Shown here: positions 36,208 to 48,860 of the stretch, one piece after another | Layout of the letters: each line of letters opens with the position of its first letter | Position numbering within the stretch: position 1 is the stretch's first letter | From: Populus alba | Lineage: Eukaryota > Streptophyta > Magnoliopsida > Malpighiales > Salicaceae | Length of the DNA stretch: 64,000 nucleotides | Assembly: GCF_005239225.2 (NCBI RefSeq) | Contig: NC_133302.1 | Span: forward strand, 2,418,001-2,482,000 | Reading direction: 5' to 3' | Position numbers and translations under genes: made by a program | The notes under the pieces: model-generated | The model's input: only the letters and a program-made list of their open reading frames with translations | Databases searched by the model: none | Told to the model about the DNA's origin: nothing

Positions 36208-39200
36208 CTAAATGAAATATGTTTTCTTACCACAAAGCGTTGAACTGAGGTTATGGTTTTGCAGCTTCGCAAATAAAAAGTCACTCCATTGCTTAGGTGT
36301 AGACGCTGTGATTGAACCACAATGAGGATGAGGAAGCAGATGATACAGCGGTGGTGAAGGCATCACAGCATCTGTTCTCACTGCCAACTCTTCAAATGAA
36401 TCTGACTTCCCTGCGATCACATGGACCCCACATTCTTTAATGTCTGCGGGTTGGTATGAATGATCTTTGCGCAGTACATTCCCCCATTGCTGTGAATAAA
36501 TGGATAGTTCCAATTCGTCATCTGCACAGTAATCTTCCATTTTACTTCTACTTATGTATCTTATAAATCCAGTTTTTGGTGAATAAGCCCATCGCCTACA
36601 TTGAAAGAAGCAAATACCATTCCTATTATTTCTTATAATAATTGTATCGAAAGTGTCCTTATCACCCTTATCAAACCAAAGAACTAAGCCTAGGAAGACT
36701 GGAGGTATATGGAATGACAATGAGCATCCTTCTCCCCTGTAGCTCATCCAATTTGGCATCTCACTAGGAATGTGGCGAATACGAATAAAATACCCGTGAC
36801 GACCGTTGCACATTACCTGTATAAATATATTATCATAAAATCAAGAAAAAAAAATAAAACCAATCAGACTTTAAATATTTAATAAAAAAATATTATTAAA
36901 GATAATATTTAATTTTTTTAGATTAAATAAGAAAAATAAAAAATATTATTAAAGATGATATTTGTTTTTTAAAATATAATAATAATAATAATAATTATTA
37001 TTGCCTATATACATATTGATTTCAAGGAATGCTGAGATTTTAAACATTAATCAATGTATGTGCCAATTGTGTGTGTTTCTTTTTGTGCGAAAAAGAGACG
37101 GAAAGAAATAGTACCTCAACAACGCTCTTTAGTAATTTACTTGATGAATGATTGCGGTCATCAACACAAATATACCAGAAATAATTACTTAGATCTTCAA
37201 TGCCCTGAAACTCTTCTAACGAATAACTTTCATCTAGCCTTATAAATAGTTCTTTATTTGGCTCGCTTGGTATTCTTACTCTTTTCAATGATTTGCAATA
37301 AGATGCAAACAAACGCTCTAAACTTGAGGGAAGATCTGGGATTGATACAAGATATTTGCATGCCTTAACTTGCAACCTCTCTAGCTTGGGAAGGAAGCCG
37401 ATCCCAAAAGGCAGGCTAGAGAATTTGTTTCCATCTAGATTCAAACATTCTAGAGCAGACAAACCACTGAAATCAACACAGTTAGTTGCGCGATCAGTCA
37501 AACCACAATTAGAAAGGTTAAGATGTTTCATTGATATCCATTCAATGAAAGGTGTTGGCAGCCAACGTTTCCAATTCAAAACACCTGCTGAAATCAAAGA
37601 AGAACTTGGTGGAGCCGAACGGCATCCACACAATGATAACCTTCTGACATGCTTTAATTGTCCAATTGAAGAGAGAAATTGCTCATTTTCAATCCCATCA
37701 GCTAGCAACTCAGTTAAGGATTCCATATCACCCATGTGTTCCGGCAATTTTTCAAGTTGTGAACACCCAGAAATATTCAGAGTTTCAAGAGACTTTACAT
37801 TGCCAATGCTTTTAGGGAGATTCTTCAGCCTCCAACATCCCTCCAGATTCAAGAAAACGAGGCCCGTCAAATTTTCAATTGATTGATGCACCTTAACTAA
37901 ACTCGAGCAACCTTTCAGAATTAGTTTCTCTAGACTTGAACTGTGCAAATCTGGTGTTTTAATAAGATGCTGAGAATGACTGAGATTAAGGATTTTAAGC
38001 TTGTTGAGAATCTATTATAATAGAGAGAAAAATAATGAAAATTAATCATAGAAAGTCATAACATGTAAATATAAACTATATACTAGAAAATTTTTGGGGA
38101 TTGTAGCATGTTTCGTACCTTTTTTCCTTTCCATAGTTTTTTGAGGTTACTGTACTGCATATCAAGAACAACTAGATTGTCCAAGGTAAAATCAGATGGA
38201 AAATATTTCAAAGGACATTCATGCCAACAAATCCACATCAACTCTTTAGAAAGCAGTTTGAAGGATCCGGTGAGATGTGCTCCGTTGATTTGGAGTAAAT
38301 TTAAGCATTTCATTTTTGCAAATGATCCTGTGCTCAGTGATTTAGCTTCTGATGCTCTGACATCCAGTTTAATACCCTCTACAACTTCCGTACCCTAAAA
38401 AAATAAAATCAATACAACTTTCATACCATTATTTGTAATAAGTTTGACTACAAAATACAACATTGAGCTCTTGCGTACCTTGTGCTGCTCAAGTACATTC
38501 CATGCATCCTCTTGATTCCAAATTCTGGTCCTCTTTCCAGGTTCTTTTGGAGGCGATTCACGAACGACCTCCCTTCCCATGTCTCGTAATAGATCATGCA
38601 TGGTTACCGTCTCTCCCAATACTTTAATCAGAGACCTTTCATGGAGAGTTTGCAAATCAACTTCTGGATTGTAACCGCAACGGGCTCCAAGCACTTTTGC
38701 GACGTACTCTTTCTTTCTATCAATAAAGAAGCAAGCGATGTCAAGGAATGCCTTTTTTAGTTCTTCACCGTCCAGTGAGTCATAACTTATTCTAAGCTTT
38801 CCTTGAATATCGTGGTTTGGAATTCTTTTCAATTTGTCAATTTCACTTTCCCATCTACCTCTGTTTTTCCTGTACAGAAGAGCTCCTATAACCTCAAGAG
38901 CTAAAGGAAGTCCTCCACAGTAACCAACGGCTTTCTTCGAAAGCTCAATATAATCTTCTGTTGGCTTGGTGTCCTTGAAGGCATGCCAGCTGAAAAGCTG
39001 AAGGGCCTCATCTGGTTCCAGTTCTTTGATCTGATATCTTTTATCTGCTTCACGAAGTAAACTTGAATCTCTTGTTGTGATAATTACTCTACTTCCAGGA
39101 CCAAACCAACTTCGATCTCCCATCAAAGCATTTAGCTGGTCCCGATGAGCCACATCATCAGCAACAACAAGAACTCTTTTGCAACAAAGTCGCTCTTTGA

Positions 39201-40575
39201 TCAGAACCTTTCCTCTATCGACACAATTGATGTTAGCAACATCTTGTTTTAAAATATCATCAAGAAGTTGCTTTTGTAAAAGAGCCAGACCATTGAATTG
39301 TTTTGATCTTGCATTGATATTCGAAAGAAAACAGCTTCCCTCGAATCCATAGCAGAGTCGATTAAATACAACTTTTGCTATAGTCGTCTTTCCTTTTCCT
39401 GGCATCCCATGTATGCCCACAATGCGTACATCATCTGTTGCAGTACTTAGAAAGTAAAAAATATCGTGAGCAAGATCATCAATACCTACTAGGAGCTCAG
39501 GAACATTCAAGTGCTTGGGATCCAATATGTTCAACACATGCTTGATAATCCATTGGATAAATTTTGCTTCATGCCTGATCATAGAAAAAAGCAAGCCATC
39601 GATAGCCAGTCAATTAAGTATTTTATTGTTTCAAATTGAAAAATGTAAAGTATATTGACTCCATAAATTTGGAAAAATGGCATACCCATTTGCCCTATCA
39701 TTGAGATTCCATCCAGATAGATTTCCAGCCTCCTCAAGAGCTTTTCTCCACTCCTTCACCAACTTCTCTTCAAAACGCTCTTCATGTTTAACAAATGCTT
39801 CTGCAAAATTGCCATTCTGTTTTCTCACATCTGAAGGATCAATGTCATAGAATATAGGAAGAACAATCTGACCGGTTTTCCTCTTTTTGCACTCAAGAAT
39901 CTCTACAAGTTCATTGAGACACCATCTAGAAGAAGCATATCCTTTTGAGAAGACAACTATGGACATCTTTGATTCTTGAATTGCCCTGAGGAGATGATCG
40001 GAGATTTCTTCTCCTCTTGGAAGGTCATCATCATCTCGAAAAGCAAGGATTCCTGCTTGGACGAAGGCAGTAAATAGATGATCTGTAAATGTCTTGCGAG
40101 TGTCTTCTCCTCTAAAACTCAAGAAGACATCATAGGCCCCTTCTGGTCTAGATCGAGAAGACTCTGGCTCTGTCATGGTAGCTGCAGAAATTAAGGCACA
40201 ATCAATTACCAATGGAACAATATAACAAAGAGTCAGCTATGAAATTCCAAAGCTATGATATTGAAATGAGGTTAATTGTATTCTTTGTATAGGAGAAAGA
40301 GAAAGGATGTGATTTCTATTCATTTGCAGGAGAAAACACCAGTAATTTCGAGTCAAAGCAAGGCAGAAATAATAGTAGACTCAACCTATCCTATGATCAG
40401 ACTAATCAAATAACATATTCTAATCGAATCAGCAGTTCCTACATGTATAGACTCACGCATCTGCCTTACCTGTGGAGACAAAACTGACAGGCTTACTGAG
40501 GTCAGCTTTTCTTCTCTTTCGCGAGGATGAATGGTTGTCTTCATCTTTGGATTGCTTGCGTTTTTCTTTCAGCAT
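36208..40575 (-). CDS. TIR-NBS-LRR immune receptor with C-JID domain (TNL1), basic 5' exon
   Basis: Six exons on the minus strand: 40575-40470, 40181-39686, 39574-38479, 38394-38119, 38011-37115, 36816-36208, about 1,159 residues, all GT-AG and in phase. Intracellular TNLs sense effectors; their TIR domains are NADases. Exon 1 encodes a basic peptide (KEKRKQ, SSRKRRK), a likely nuclear signal. Exon 2 is TIR (YDVFLSFRGEDTRKTF; DLPRGEEI loop; conserved Glu about 126 in WCLNELVE). Exon 3 is NB-ARC: P-loop GMPGKGKTT (about 257-265), kinase-2 RVLVVADDV, GSRVIITTRD, GLPLAL and MHD (about 526-528). Exons 4 and 5 carry LRRs; exon 6 is the post-LRR C-JID (EMPNWMSY-GEGCSLSFHIPP). Oddity: the P-loop reads GKGKTT where GIGKTT is usual. 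Without exon 1, translation could start at 40176 (MTEPESS), giving 1,122 residues. No disabling change is seen. Confidence 0.93.
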
Positions 40576-41061
40576 TTCTAAATTAAATTGAATGGTATAG
40601 GATGAACTGGTCAATGATTATCTATCTGAACGTAAGGCTTTCTTGTTATCGTTATGAGCAAGAAGCAAAGAAGAGCAAGTTAAATATAACAAAGAGTTAG
40701 ATATGAAATGGCTGCAATGGGACAGAGAAGTTAGCTGCAGAGTTAGCTATTAAATACAACAAAGAGTTAAATATATAGGATATGGAATACTGAAATTTCC
40801 AGTCAATGCAGCAATAGTAGAAATTATATATTAAAACCTAGCATTATGTAATGATATATTAAAACCTAGCATTATGTAATTATGTAAAACCTAGCATCCA
40901 TCTTTTATATTTATTACAAACATATTTTATTTCTTCCTGTGCTCTCTTTTTTTTTTTTTTAAGAATATTCTATTCTTCAAACGTCTTCCTAGAGATATCA
41001 GAAACTGCTACCATTTATTCAAACTAATTCCTATTTTCTTGTTACTATCATTTAATTTGTT

Positions 41062-41064
<3 letters not shown>

Positions 41065-41101
<37 letters not shown>
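41065..41101. repeat. (AT)n microsatellite
   Basis: About 18 TA units upstream of TNL1. Confidence 0.9.
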
Positions 41102-41104
<3 letters not shown>

Positions 41105-42369
41105 TAAAATAAATATTTTTTTTTTTATAATTTACATGATGTATCGTACACTTATTAAAATCATGATATGTTAAAAGGTAATTAAAAAATCTCATTTAAT
41201 CATTTTTATATACCATCCCAATCATTAATTATATATCATGTCTTTTATCAATTTTATTTCAAACATAATTTATACTAGAAAATAAGCTATTATTCAATAT
41301 TGATGATCAATAAAACAGATTTTGCTTCAACACACCTTCTATCAATGGTCCATATGATTTTGCAAATTTGATGCAGTGGACTTGCAAACTAACGAGTTTT
41401 TTTTTAAAAAAATAAATAACTTTAAAGGATATAATTAAAAAAGAAAATCTTGTAGTTTCAAAATATACACCTCATTATTTAGTTTGGAAATTGTATTTAT
41501 TTCTATTCAGTTTTATTAAACTTTTATAATTTTTTTTACTTGAAAAGAATAATTTTTTAATTTTATTTTTTATTCAATATTATCAGGAATTTCTAGTTTT
41601 TTTATTTAAAAAATACTAATTTTTAAATTTACTTGTTGTTATTTTAAAAATAATATTTTTTCTATTCAGTGAAAGAATTCTCTCTTGCAAATTATTAGCA
41701 ATGCAATCATTTTGTTTTCCTCGAGATCCTTTACAAAGTTTCCACAACAACTGGGTCCACGCATTAGCATTAATGAAGTTGAACAGGTTACTGCTAACAA
41801 AGATTTTGATTCCTTTCATTTTTTTTAGATTAATATGGGTATCTAGATCAGCTTGCACGTACTACGATTAATTCTATAAACCCTAAAATTAACAAGTATC
41901 TAAATTTTCAGTTGTCATCATATAAACAATCAAGAACTCAAACCTTTTAATCTGAAGTTTTTATCATTGGACTACCAGAGGGCCTCTTTTTGAAAACGTA
42001 GGAGACATGTCGGGTTTATTTTTTAAGTTTTTTTAAAAGAAATATATTAAAATAATATTTTAAAGCAATGCGAAAACTAACTTTTATTTGATTCTTTTTT
42101 GCCAAAGCCGTTACATCTAAAGATAGAAAGTGGCATAGAGCTCTCATGGTAGTTCCTGCTTTCACACTGAGTGGAAAGTGGGAAAGGCATTATAAACATG
42201 GTTTTTTATTTTTTTCGCAGCTGAGGAATTTTATCAAACACCTGATACGCGTCATTAAAAAATTAACAGCAGTATAAAGGGATTTCGTGGGCGGCAAGGG
42301 CCGAATGATAACTGCTGCCAACTAATAGATACATGAATTTTACCTGGTCCTATTCCAGGCCCTTGAAGC

Positions 42370-42556
42370 CATGGTTGTAAATCAAAGCTATTTTATCTTA
42401 AAGTCTTCTGTCCAGTCGAGTTCTATGTATAGCCGAAATGATAACTGCTGCCACCTAAAGATAGAAAGTAGCATAAGGCTCTTATAGTTGTACCATGGTT
42501 GTAAATCAAAGCTATTTTATCTTAAAGTCTTCTGTCCAGTCGAGTTCTATGTATAG
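42370..42556. repeat. direct duplication of a ~64-bp segment, 123-bp period
   Basis: The segment starting CATGGTTGTAAATCAAAGCT and ending GTCGAGTTCTATGTATAG occurs at about 42371-42434 and, near-identical, about 42494-42557. A related copy, CCATGGTTGTAAATCAATGC, lies at about 32801 inside the PIP5K-like intron. Confidence 0.85.
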
Positions 42557-45500
42557 TCAAAATTACCTCTCTCTCATTCTCACTCTCATAGTGAATGAAA
42601 ATCTAATGGGGTGTTTCCTTTTGCTCTCTTTTTTCTTTTTATTTCTCTTTCTCTATATATTGTAAGTTTGGAAAACTTTATAACAATAAAACACTTCATA
42701 CTTGGAATGCATTTTTGCGTTCCTGTGAACAATAAAATGAATACCCTCAAACTCTTTTTTTGTTTTTATTATTTCATAGTCTAAATTAATATCCAATTAC
42801 TTTTTCATGAATTGGTTTTCATCGTATGTTTCTTTTTGTTTTTGTTTTTTTTTAAGATTAATTGGTTTCAAATTGCTTTTTGAACACTTTTTTTTTAATC
42901 ATTTTAACTACATTATTATCGGTTGTTTAATTTTTTGTTTTTTTAAAACGATTTTTTTTATGAATTCTTTTTTAAATCCCAATTATATTATTATCAGTTA
43001 TTCATTTTTATCAGGTTTAATGATACTTCAAACTACCTTTAAATCCTCTAGTGTGATTCTCGTGCTAAGGTGGTCCAATGAGGGAGACCAAACTGCTTGG
43101 CAGGCTGGAAAGAAAAAAAAGCTATTAATTTTGAAGACAATTATCATTCTATTTACCAGCGGACTGGTCTAGAAAGGGGTTAGGTCTATGGTTGTAGGGA
43201 AGATAATTTTGTCCTTCCCTTTTGTTTCTTCTAAACCCCAAGTTAATTATAATTAATTAATAATTTGAACAATGTTGAGCATGCTTAATTTAATATTATT
43301 TTATTTCAAAAAAATGCCTTTAATAGTAAAAACTATTTAGCTTTTATCTAAAAATTACTTAAGCTATTAAATAAATAAAAAGATGAATGGACGAAAAAAA
43401 ATTAAATTAGAAATGAATATAATAACATAAGGATTAAATACTATTTTTTAAAGATTTCAAGGACTAATTAATTTTTTTATGAAATTGAGAATGTATATAT
43501 ATATATATAAAGGAACAAGAAAAAAACAAACAGAAGCTTTACCTACTTAGGTTGTACCTAAAGCCAAAGAATCAGAAGCCAAAACCGAAACGGAAGCTAA
43601 AGAACAAGAAAATAAAAGATAATTTCTCTACTTAGTTGTTTCTATATATATATATATATATAAACTGTAGTAATAGTATTTGGAAATATACTATGATATT
43701 TTGATGATTTAGTAAAGAGATTCCTATAAGAGATTAAAAAAAAATTCTTTAGCTACATGTTGATCGATATTGAGCTGGAATTTGGAGTGGTAATTTTGAG
43801 GTAGTTGCTGATGGCGTATAATTAAAAAAAAATATATTTTTTTTAGAAGTAATAATTGTCAACGAATAAATTACTGAGCTGGAATTTAGAGTGATAACTT
43901 TCGTGGTGGTTGCTGATATTGGAGTATGAGTGTTCTTTGGAGTACGGTTGAATTGATATTCTGAAATAATATCCACATTCACACGATACCAAGGGACGAA
44001 GAGATATCAAGCTTCTCTTGTCATGTTTGTCGATGTTTGAAGTTTGGGACTTTAGTGCTCGCCTACGAAAGTTGAAAATCATATTCCAGGTTTATCACCA
44101 GGAAATTTCCTGTTTAAATTACTAGAAATTTCTAGTGAAATTTTCTGGCAATGCAAGGCAGGAATAATAGAGTCAACCTATAAATGGACTAATCAAATAA
44201 TATATTCAAATCAAATAAGCCTCTATGTTAATAATTCATTCAAAAAAGTTGTACAATATTTTTATTATTTGGTTCATGGAAAAATTTTTAATTATTTATT
44301 AAAACCTAGCATTATGAAAGGATATTTGACTTCATTCTATTCTTCGAACTTCTTCTCTAGATATATTATAATAGGAACCGGTACCATTTATTCAAACTAA
44401 TTCCTATTTACTTGTTGCTATTATTTAATTTGTTACTGCTATATAATCAGAAAAATAAATATATATTTTTATAATTTACATAATAAGATGTACTGTCCAC
44501 CTATTAAAACCATGATACGTTTAAAGGTAACTGAAAAACCTCAATTTAGTCATTTTTATAACCGATCTCATCATTAATTGTGTAATCATGTCTTTTATCA
44601 ATTTTATTTATGTTAGAAAATAAACCATTATTCAATATTGATGATCAGTAATAAATATCAATGATTAATAATAAATTTTGTATAATTTGCAGGGGATTTT
44701 TTTATTCTTGTTAATTAATCCCTGAGCGAGGTTCCAAGAAAAGCCTCAACAACCTTATTTTGTTATTTTGAATTCACTAGAAAAGTGTTCAACATCTTTC
44801 TTTCTTTAATTATATATTAAAGAAATGCAAGGAAATTATTAGCAATGCAATAATCATAATTATAAAAGGTAAAAGGTAACACGTACGTAGAGGAAAATAA
44901 AAAGCAAGGATTTTCCCAAGCGTGTAGGAAGGAATTTTCCTCTCTTTCTTTCTTTCTTTAATTATATACTCAAATGGGGTGTTTGCTATTTTTATCGAGG
45001 ACGCCATGTAAAGAAGGGAAAGGGAACAAGAAAGATGCGGGTTGTTTCCTTTTGCTCCTTTTTTTAATTTTTAATTTTTATTTCTCTTTCTATATTTTTT
45101 ATTTTAAAAAGACTTTGCAATTAAATCAGTCAATGACAGTTTTTCTAATAATATACAGAGAAAGAACAAGGAAAATTATTTTATAAATTGCTAGGAATTT
45201 CGAGCGGTAATTGCTCGGTTAAGTTCATAATCTGCCCCAATTTTACAAGCTGAGAATATGAGGCTAAATCAACAATAATTGTTTTTTCGATACCCAGTGA
45301 TGATGGGTCATGATTTTCTAAAAAAATACTTTATTTAAAGACCTTCAAATTATTTTTAAATATTTTTAAAATCAACACATTAAATTGATCTAAAAATATC
45401 TAAAAATATTAATTTAAAATAAATAAAAAAATCTCAATTTTTTTAAAATATTTTTAAAACACAAAAACAAACAGCATTTAGCATCTACTAACATAATAAA

Positions 45501-46699
45501 AAAAATAAAAGGAAATTGAGAAAGTATGTTTTGTTGCAAATTATTAGCAATGCAATAATTGTCAAAGATAAAAGATAATCTTACATAAAAGGTAATCGAT
45601 ATTGATAACTTTATCACTTTGGTTGAACTATTTTTCAAAAACATTTAGATTAATTTTTAGTCTTATATTTTTTTAAGTATTTTTAAATATTTTGATTTTA
45701 AAAATTATTTTAATATATTTTTAAATAATGTTTTTTTTTAAAAAAACCTTACTTCCCTCCCGGACAATAATATTGATTTTTCACACGGTAAACTAAGAAG
45801 AGCATTTCCATGCAATTGTCTAATCTGATACTGGCAAAATCAAATGGTATAAATTTCCCAAAGAGACTGATTAGGCAAAAAGTTATGACTTCCCAGCAGA
45901 TACAAGTCAAGAAATAGAATTTGCTTCTTATATAAATTGCACATGCTTTCTCGAGGCTTGATTTGGACAAGAAAAGGTCATCATATAAATTTTCTTAAGA
46001 TCCCATTAAGAGAAATTTGATTTTCGTGAATGAAAATTAATCCAACCATTTCTTCATCTTGAGAAAAACTAAAAAGAAAAAGTCTCCTCTTAGACATGCT
46101 AGGTTAGTCAAGGTTTGGGCAACAAATTTCTCTTCAGCTGGGCCTACCGCTTGGCGTATTTGACTGATTGGATCATTTTAGAGGCTGCCCTGGCCATGTC
46201 ATGCATAGCCCTTGATAAATAGTCATAACAAATATAACTACTTTTACTACTTTCAGAGATTGATTGATAGTTAGACTGCGGTTGTTTTTTGAAATAATAT
46301 TTTATATTAAAATATATATTAATAATATTATTTTTTAAAAAATTATTTTTAATATTAATATATCAAAATGATTTGAAAATACTAAAAATATATTAATTTA
46401 TAGTAGATAAAAAAATAAAAATAAAAATAATTTTTTTTCAAAAGCAATATCATTTATACCAACAGCTACACAGTATTTTTTTTTTAATATTTTTTAATAT
46501 TAAAAAAATTAATCCACTACTATTCTACTAAACTTGAGAATTATGTAAAAATTATTCTATTACTAACATGGGATTGATACCGTTGTCTTGATCCATATAT
46601 AAGGGGATCTTTTGGCAATAGTATTTTAAAATACAGGGTTTGTCTTGCTCGGAAGATAAACTCAAATTTTTATTGAAGATGAGGAATTATTGTTGATTA

Positions 46700-48860
46700 A
46701 ATTAATAAATGAAGAAATATCAAATAGATTCTTAGAGTAAAGTTTAGCTATGCTTAGTGAAGACTTAGCAAGTCAGTCAAGATAAAAAATATACTCAAAT
46801 CAAACCTAGAAAATAAATTTACTTTCTTGTTATTTTTGGATTATTTGCTTGATTTTACTAGTTATTCTCAATTTATTTTAATAGATTTATTTAGCTATTA
46901 TATAAATAGTTGATGTTTTATTTTTTAAAATAATTTTTTAAATAATTGAATTTTTTTTAGAATTTAAAATTATAATTTTATAAATTAAAAAACTCTAATT
47001 CTTTTTAGCATTCTCGCAAATAATTTCCAATTAAATCAGTCAATGACAGTTTTTCTATCAAATTTTTTTTTTTGCTTCAACACACCTTTCTATCAGGATA
47101 TTGAAATATGCTTTGTTAATTGTATTCTTTATATAGGATAAAAGGATATGCTCTTTATTCATTTGCAGGCCGAGAAAGCACCACGAAACTAGGAATTTCT
47201 AGTGCTAATTTTGAGTCAATGCAAGTCATGAATTAGACTAATCAAATAACATATTCAAATCGAATCAGCAGTTCCTATATGTATATATAGACACACTCGT
47301 CAATGAATTTTAAATTATAATTTTAAAAATTAAAAAACTTTAATTCTTTAGCTTTCTTGCAAATACTTTGCAAGAAGTCAGTCAATAATAGTTTTTCAAT
47401 TCATATAAAGTAGAAATTTCCTTTGTAAATTACTAAAACTTTTCGAGTGAAATTATCAATAAACATTCTCTCCAGCAGACCATTTCCATGCAATTGTCTA
47501 ATCTGATACTGTCAATATCAAACCATGTAAATTTCCACCTATTTTCATAGCCATAATATATATATATATATATATAGATGTACCGAAAGGGAATGTCTTC
47601 TTGCGTTCCTTTCATGGGATCTGATGAGCTGGAGGATATTGTCCTCACTGGTTGTTTCCTTTTGCTCCTTTTAATTTCTCTCTCAATATTAGAAGTTTGA
47701 AAAACTTTATGACAATAAACACTGCACACTTGGAATGTCTTTTCCAAGGAGGCGAAGGGATCTTTCAACAATAAGAGAAATGAGAACAATAACAGGGCAA
47801 ACCGCTGCCACAACGCATGTGGGAGTATACTCTAATGTAAGGACGGAGAAATATTATATTAAAAGGCTCCACATAAATTTTAATTTTTTTTATAACTCAA
47901 TCAAGAATTATAAATTTTTTACATAAAATTAATTAAAAATTATTGATAAAGTCTTGACCTGGACTATAGTTTACCCAAGCCTTTAACATACCTCCGCACT
48001 TGCTCTAAGGTCGTCCCTCTTTCTGCCATAAAGATGTTATGTTAATGTGATGTTGTTGTTGTTAGGAATGATCATTTTTTATTCGATTTGGTTTTTATCT
48101 TTAGAAAACAACTAAATTGTTAAAAAAAAGGGACCCAAACTAAACCGGAAACCGGTCCAAACCTATAAGGTCCAAAACCGGAAAAAACCTATGGTTATTT
48201 TTTCTGGCTCCTTTTCACGCATGCCAAGCAGAAGGGGTAATAAAAAAGGAAAATGAACTAGTGATGATTTCAATTATCTAATACTTACACAAAACCTTCT
48301 CTTTTAATATTGCTTAAACCCTCTGCTCTTTAATTCTCATTTTAAATTATTTAATGCCAACAAAAAATATTCATCTTTATTTAAAAAAAAAAAATATTAT
48401 TAGCTTTGGTGCAAGTATTAGCAGTATAACTATAAAACTATAGTTATTAAATTCAGATTAACTCAATGAATCAATCTAAACCTGCTATAAATTAAAAGTA
48501 ATATTTCATTAATAAGTAAAGAAATATCAAACATACTCTTAGAGTAAAGTTCATTTATGCTTAGCGAAGACTTAGCAAGTCAGTCAATTAATATAAAAAG
48601 TATACCCAAAAGCTTATGCTGTTTAGATGAGATCCCACGATATGATTTATATTATTTTCTAACACAAACTTTTAGAATAGAGTTTATTTATACTTAACAA
48701 ATACTTAGCAAGTTGTCGATTAAGATAGAAAACATACTCAAATCATATTGAGGAGATATATTTATTTTCTAGTTGTGTTTGAATTATTTACTAGTTATTT
48801 TTTTATTTATTTTATTAGATTTATTTAGCAATTATATAAATAGTTGATGTTTTATTATTG
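46700..48860. repeat. direct repeat family, about 200 bp, three partial copies
   Basis: Copies at about 46700-46920, 48520-48610 and 48665-48860 share TTAGAGTAAAGTT, CTTAGCAAGTCAGTCAA and TATATAAATAGTTGATGTTTTA. The ending contains a TATA-like string, so a decayed LTR is possible. No coding sequence is attached. Confidence 0.5.
48610..48664 (-). mobile_element. TRIM terminal-repeat fragment
   Basis: About 55 bases (GAGATCCCACGATATGATTT and flanks, ending TTTTCTAACA) match the reverse complement of the TRIM LTR at 50611-50690. Only part of one terminal repeat is visible. Confidence 0.6.

Larger units (their letters stand above)
34744..40600. repeat. TNL tandem duplication, unit 1 (partner 50691-56160)
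   Basis: Begins at GAATATGAAAACATAAG and runs colinear with 50691-56160: downstream relic exon, all TNL exons and introns, and the basic 5' exon. The similarity continues through introns and spacers, so the copies arose by segmental duplication rather than retroposition. Unit 1 has no TRIM at the equivalent of 50419-50690. Confidence 0.85.

Noticed and set aside
37356..37886. 176-residue plus-strand frame
   Set aside because: Antisense shadow of the TNL1 LRR exon; no independent motif.
40177..40212. Upstream ATG (MVIDCALIS...) as the TNL1 start
   Set aside because: It lies mostly in the intron between the basic exon and the TIR exon; the CAG acceptor at 40182-40184 falls inside it.
45749..47813. 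Two minus-strand frames sharing SIRLDNCMEM
   Set aside because: They share a duplicated DNA segment, but no domain, splice partners or start supports a gene; kept only as repeat evidence.
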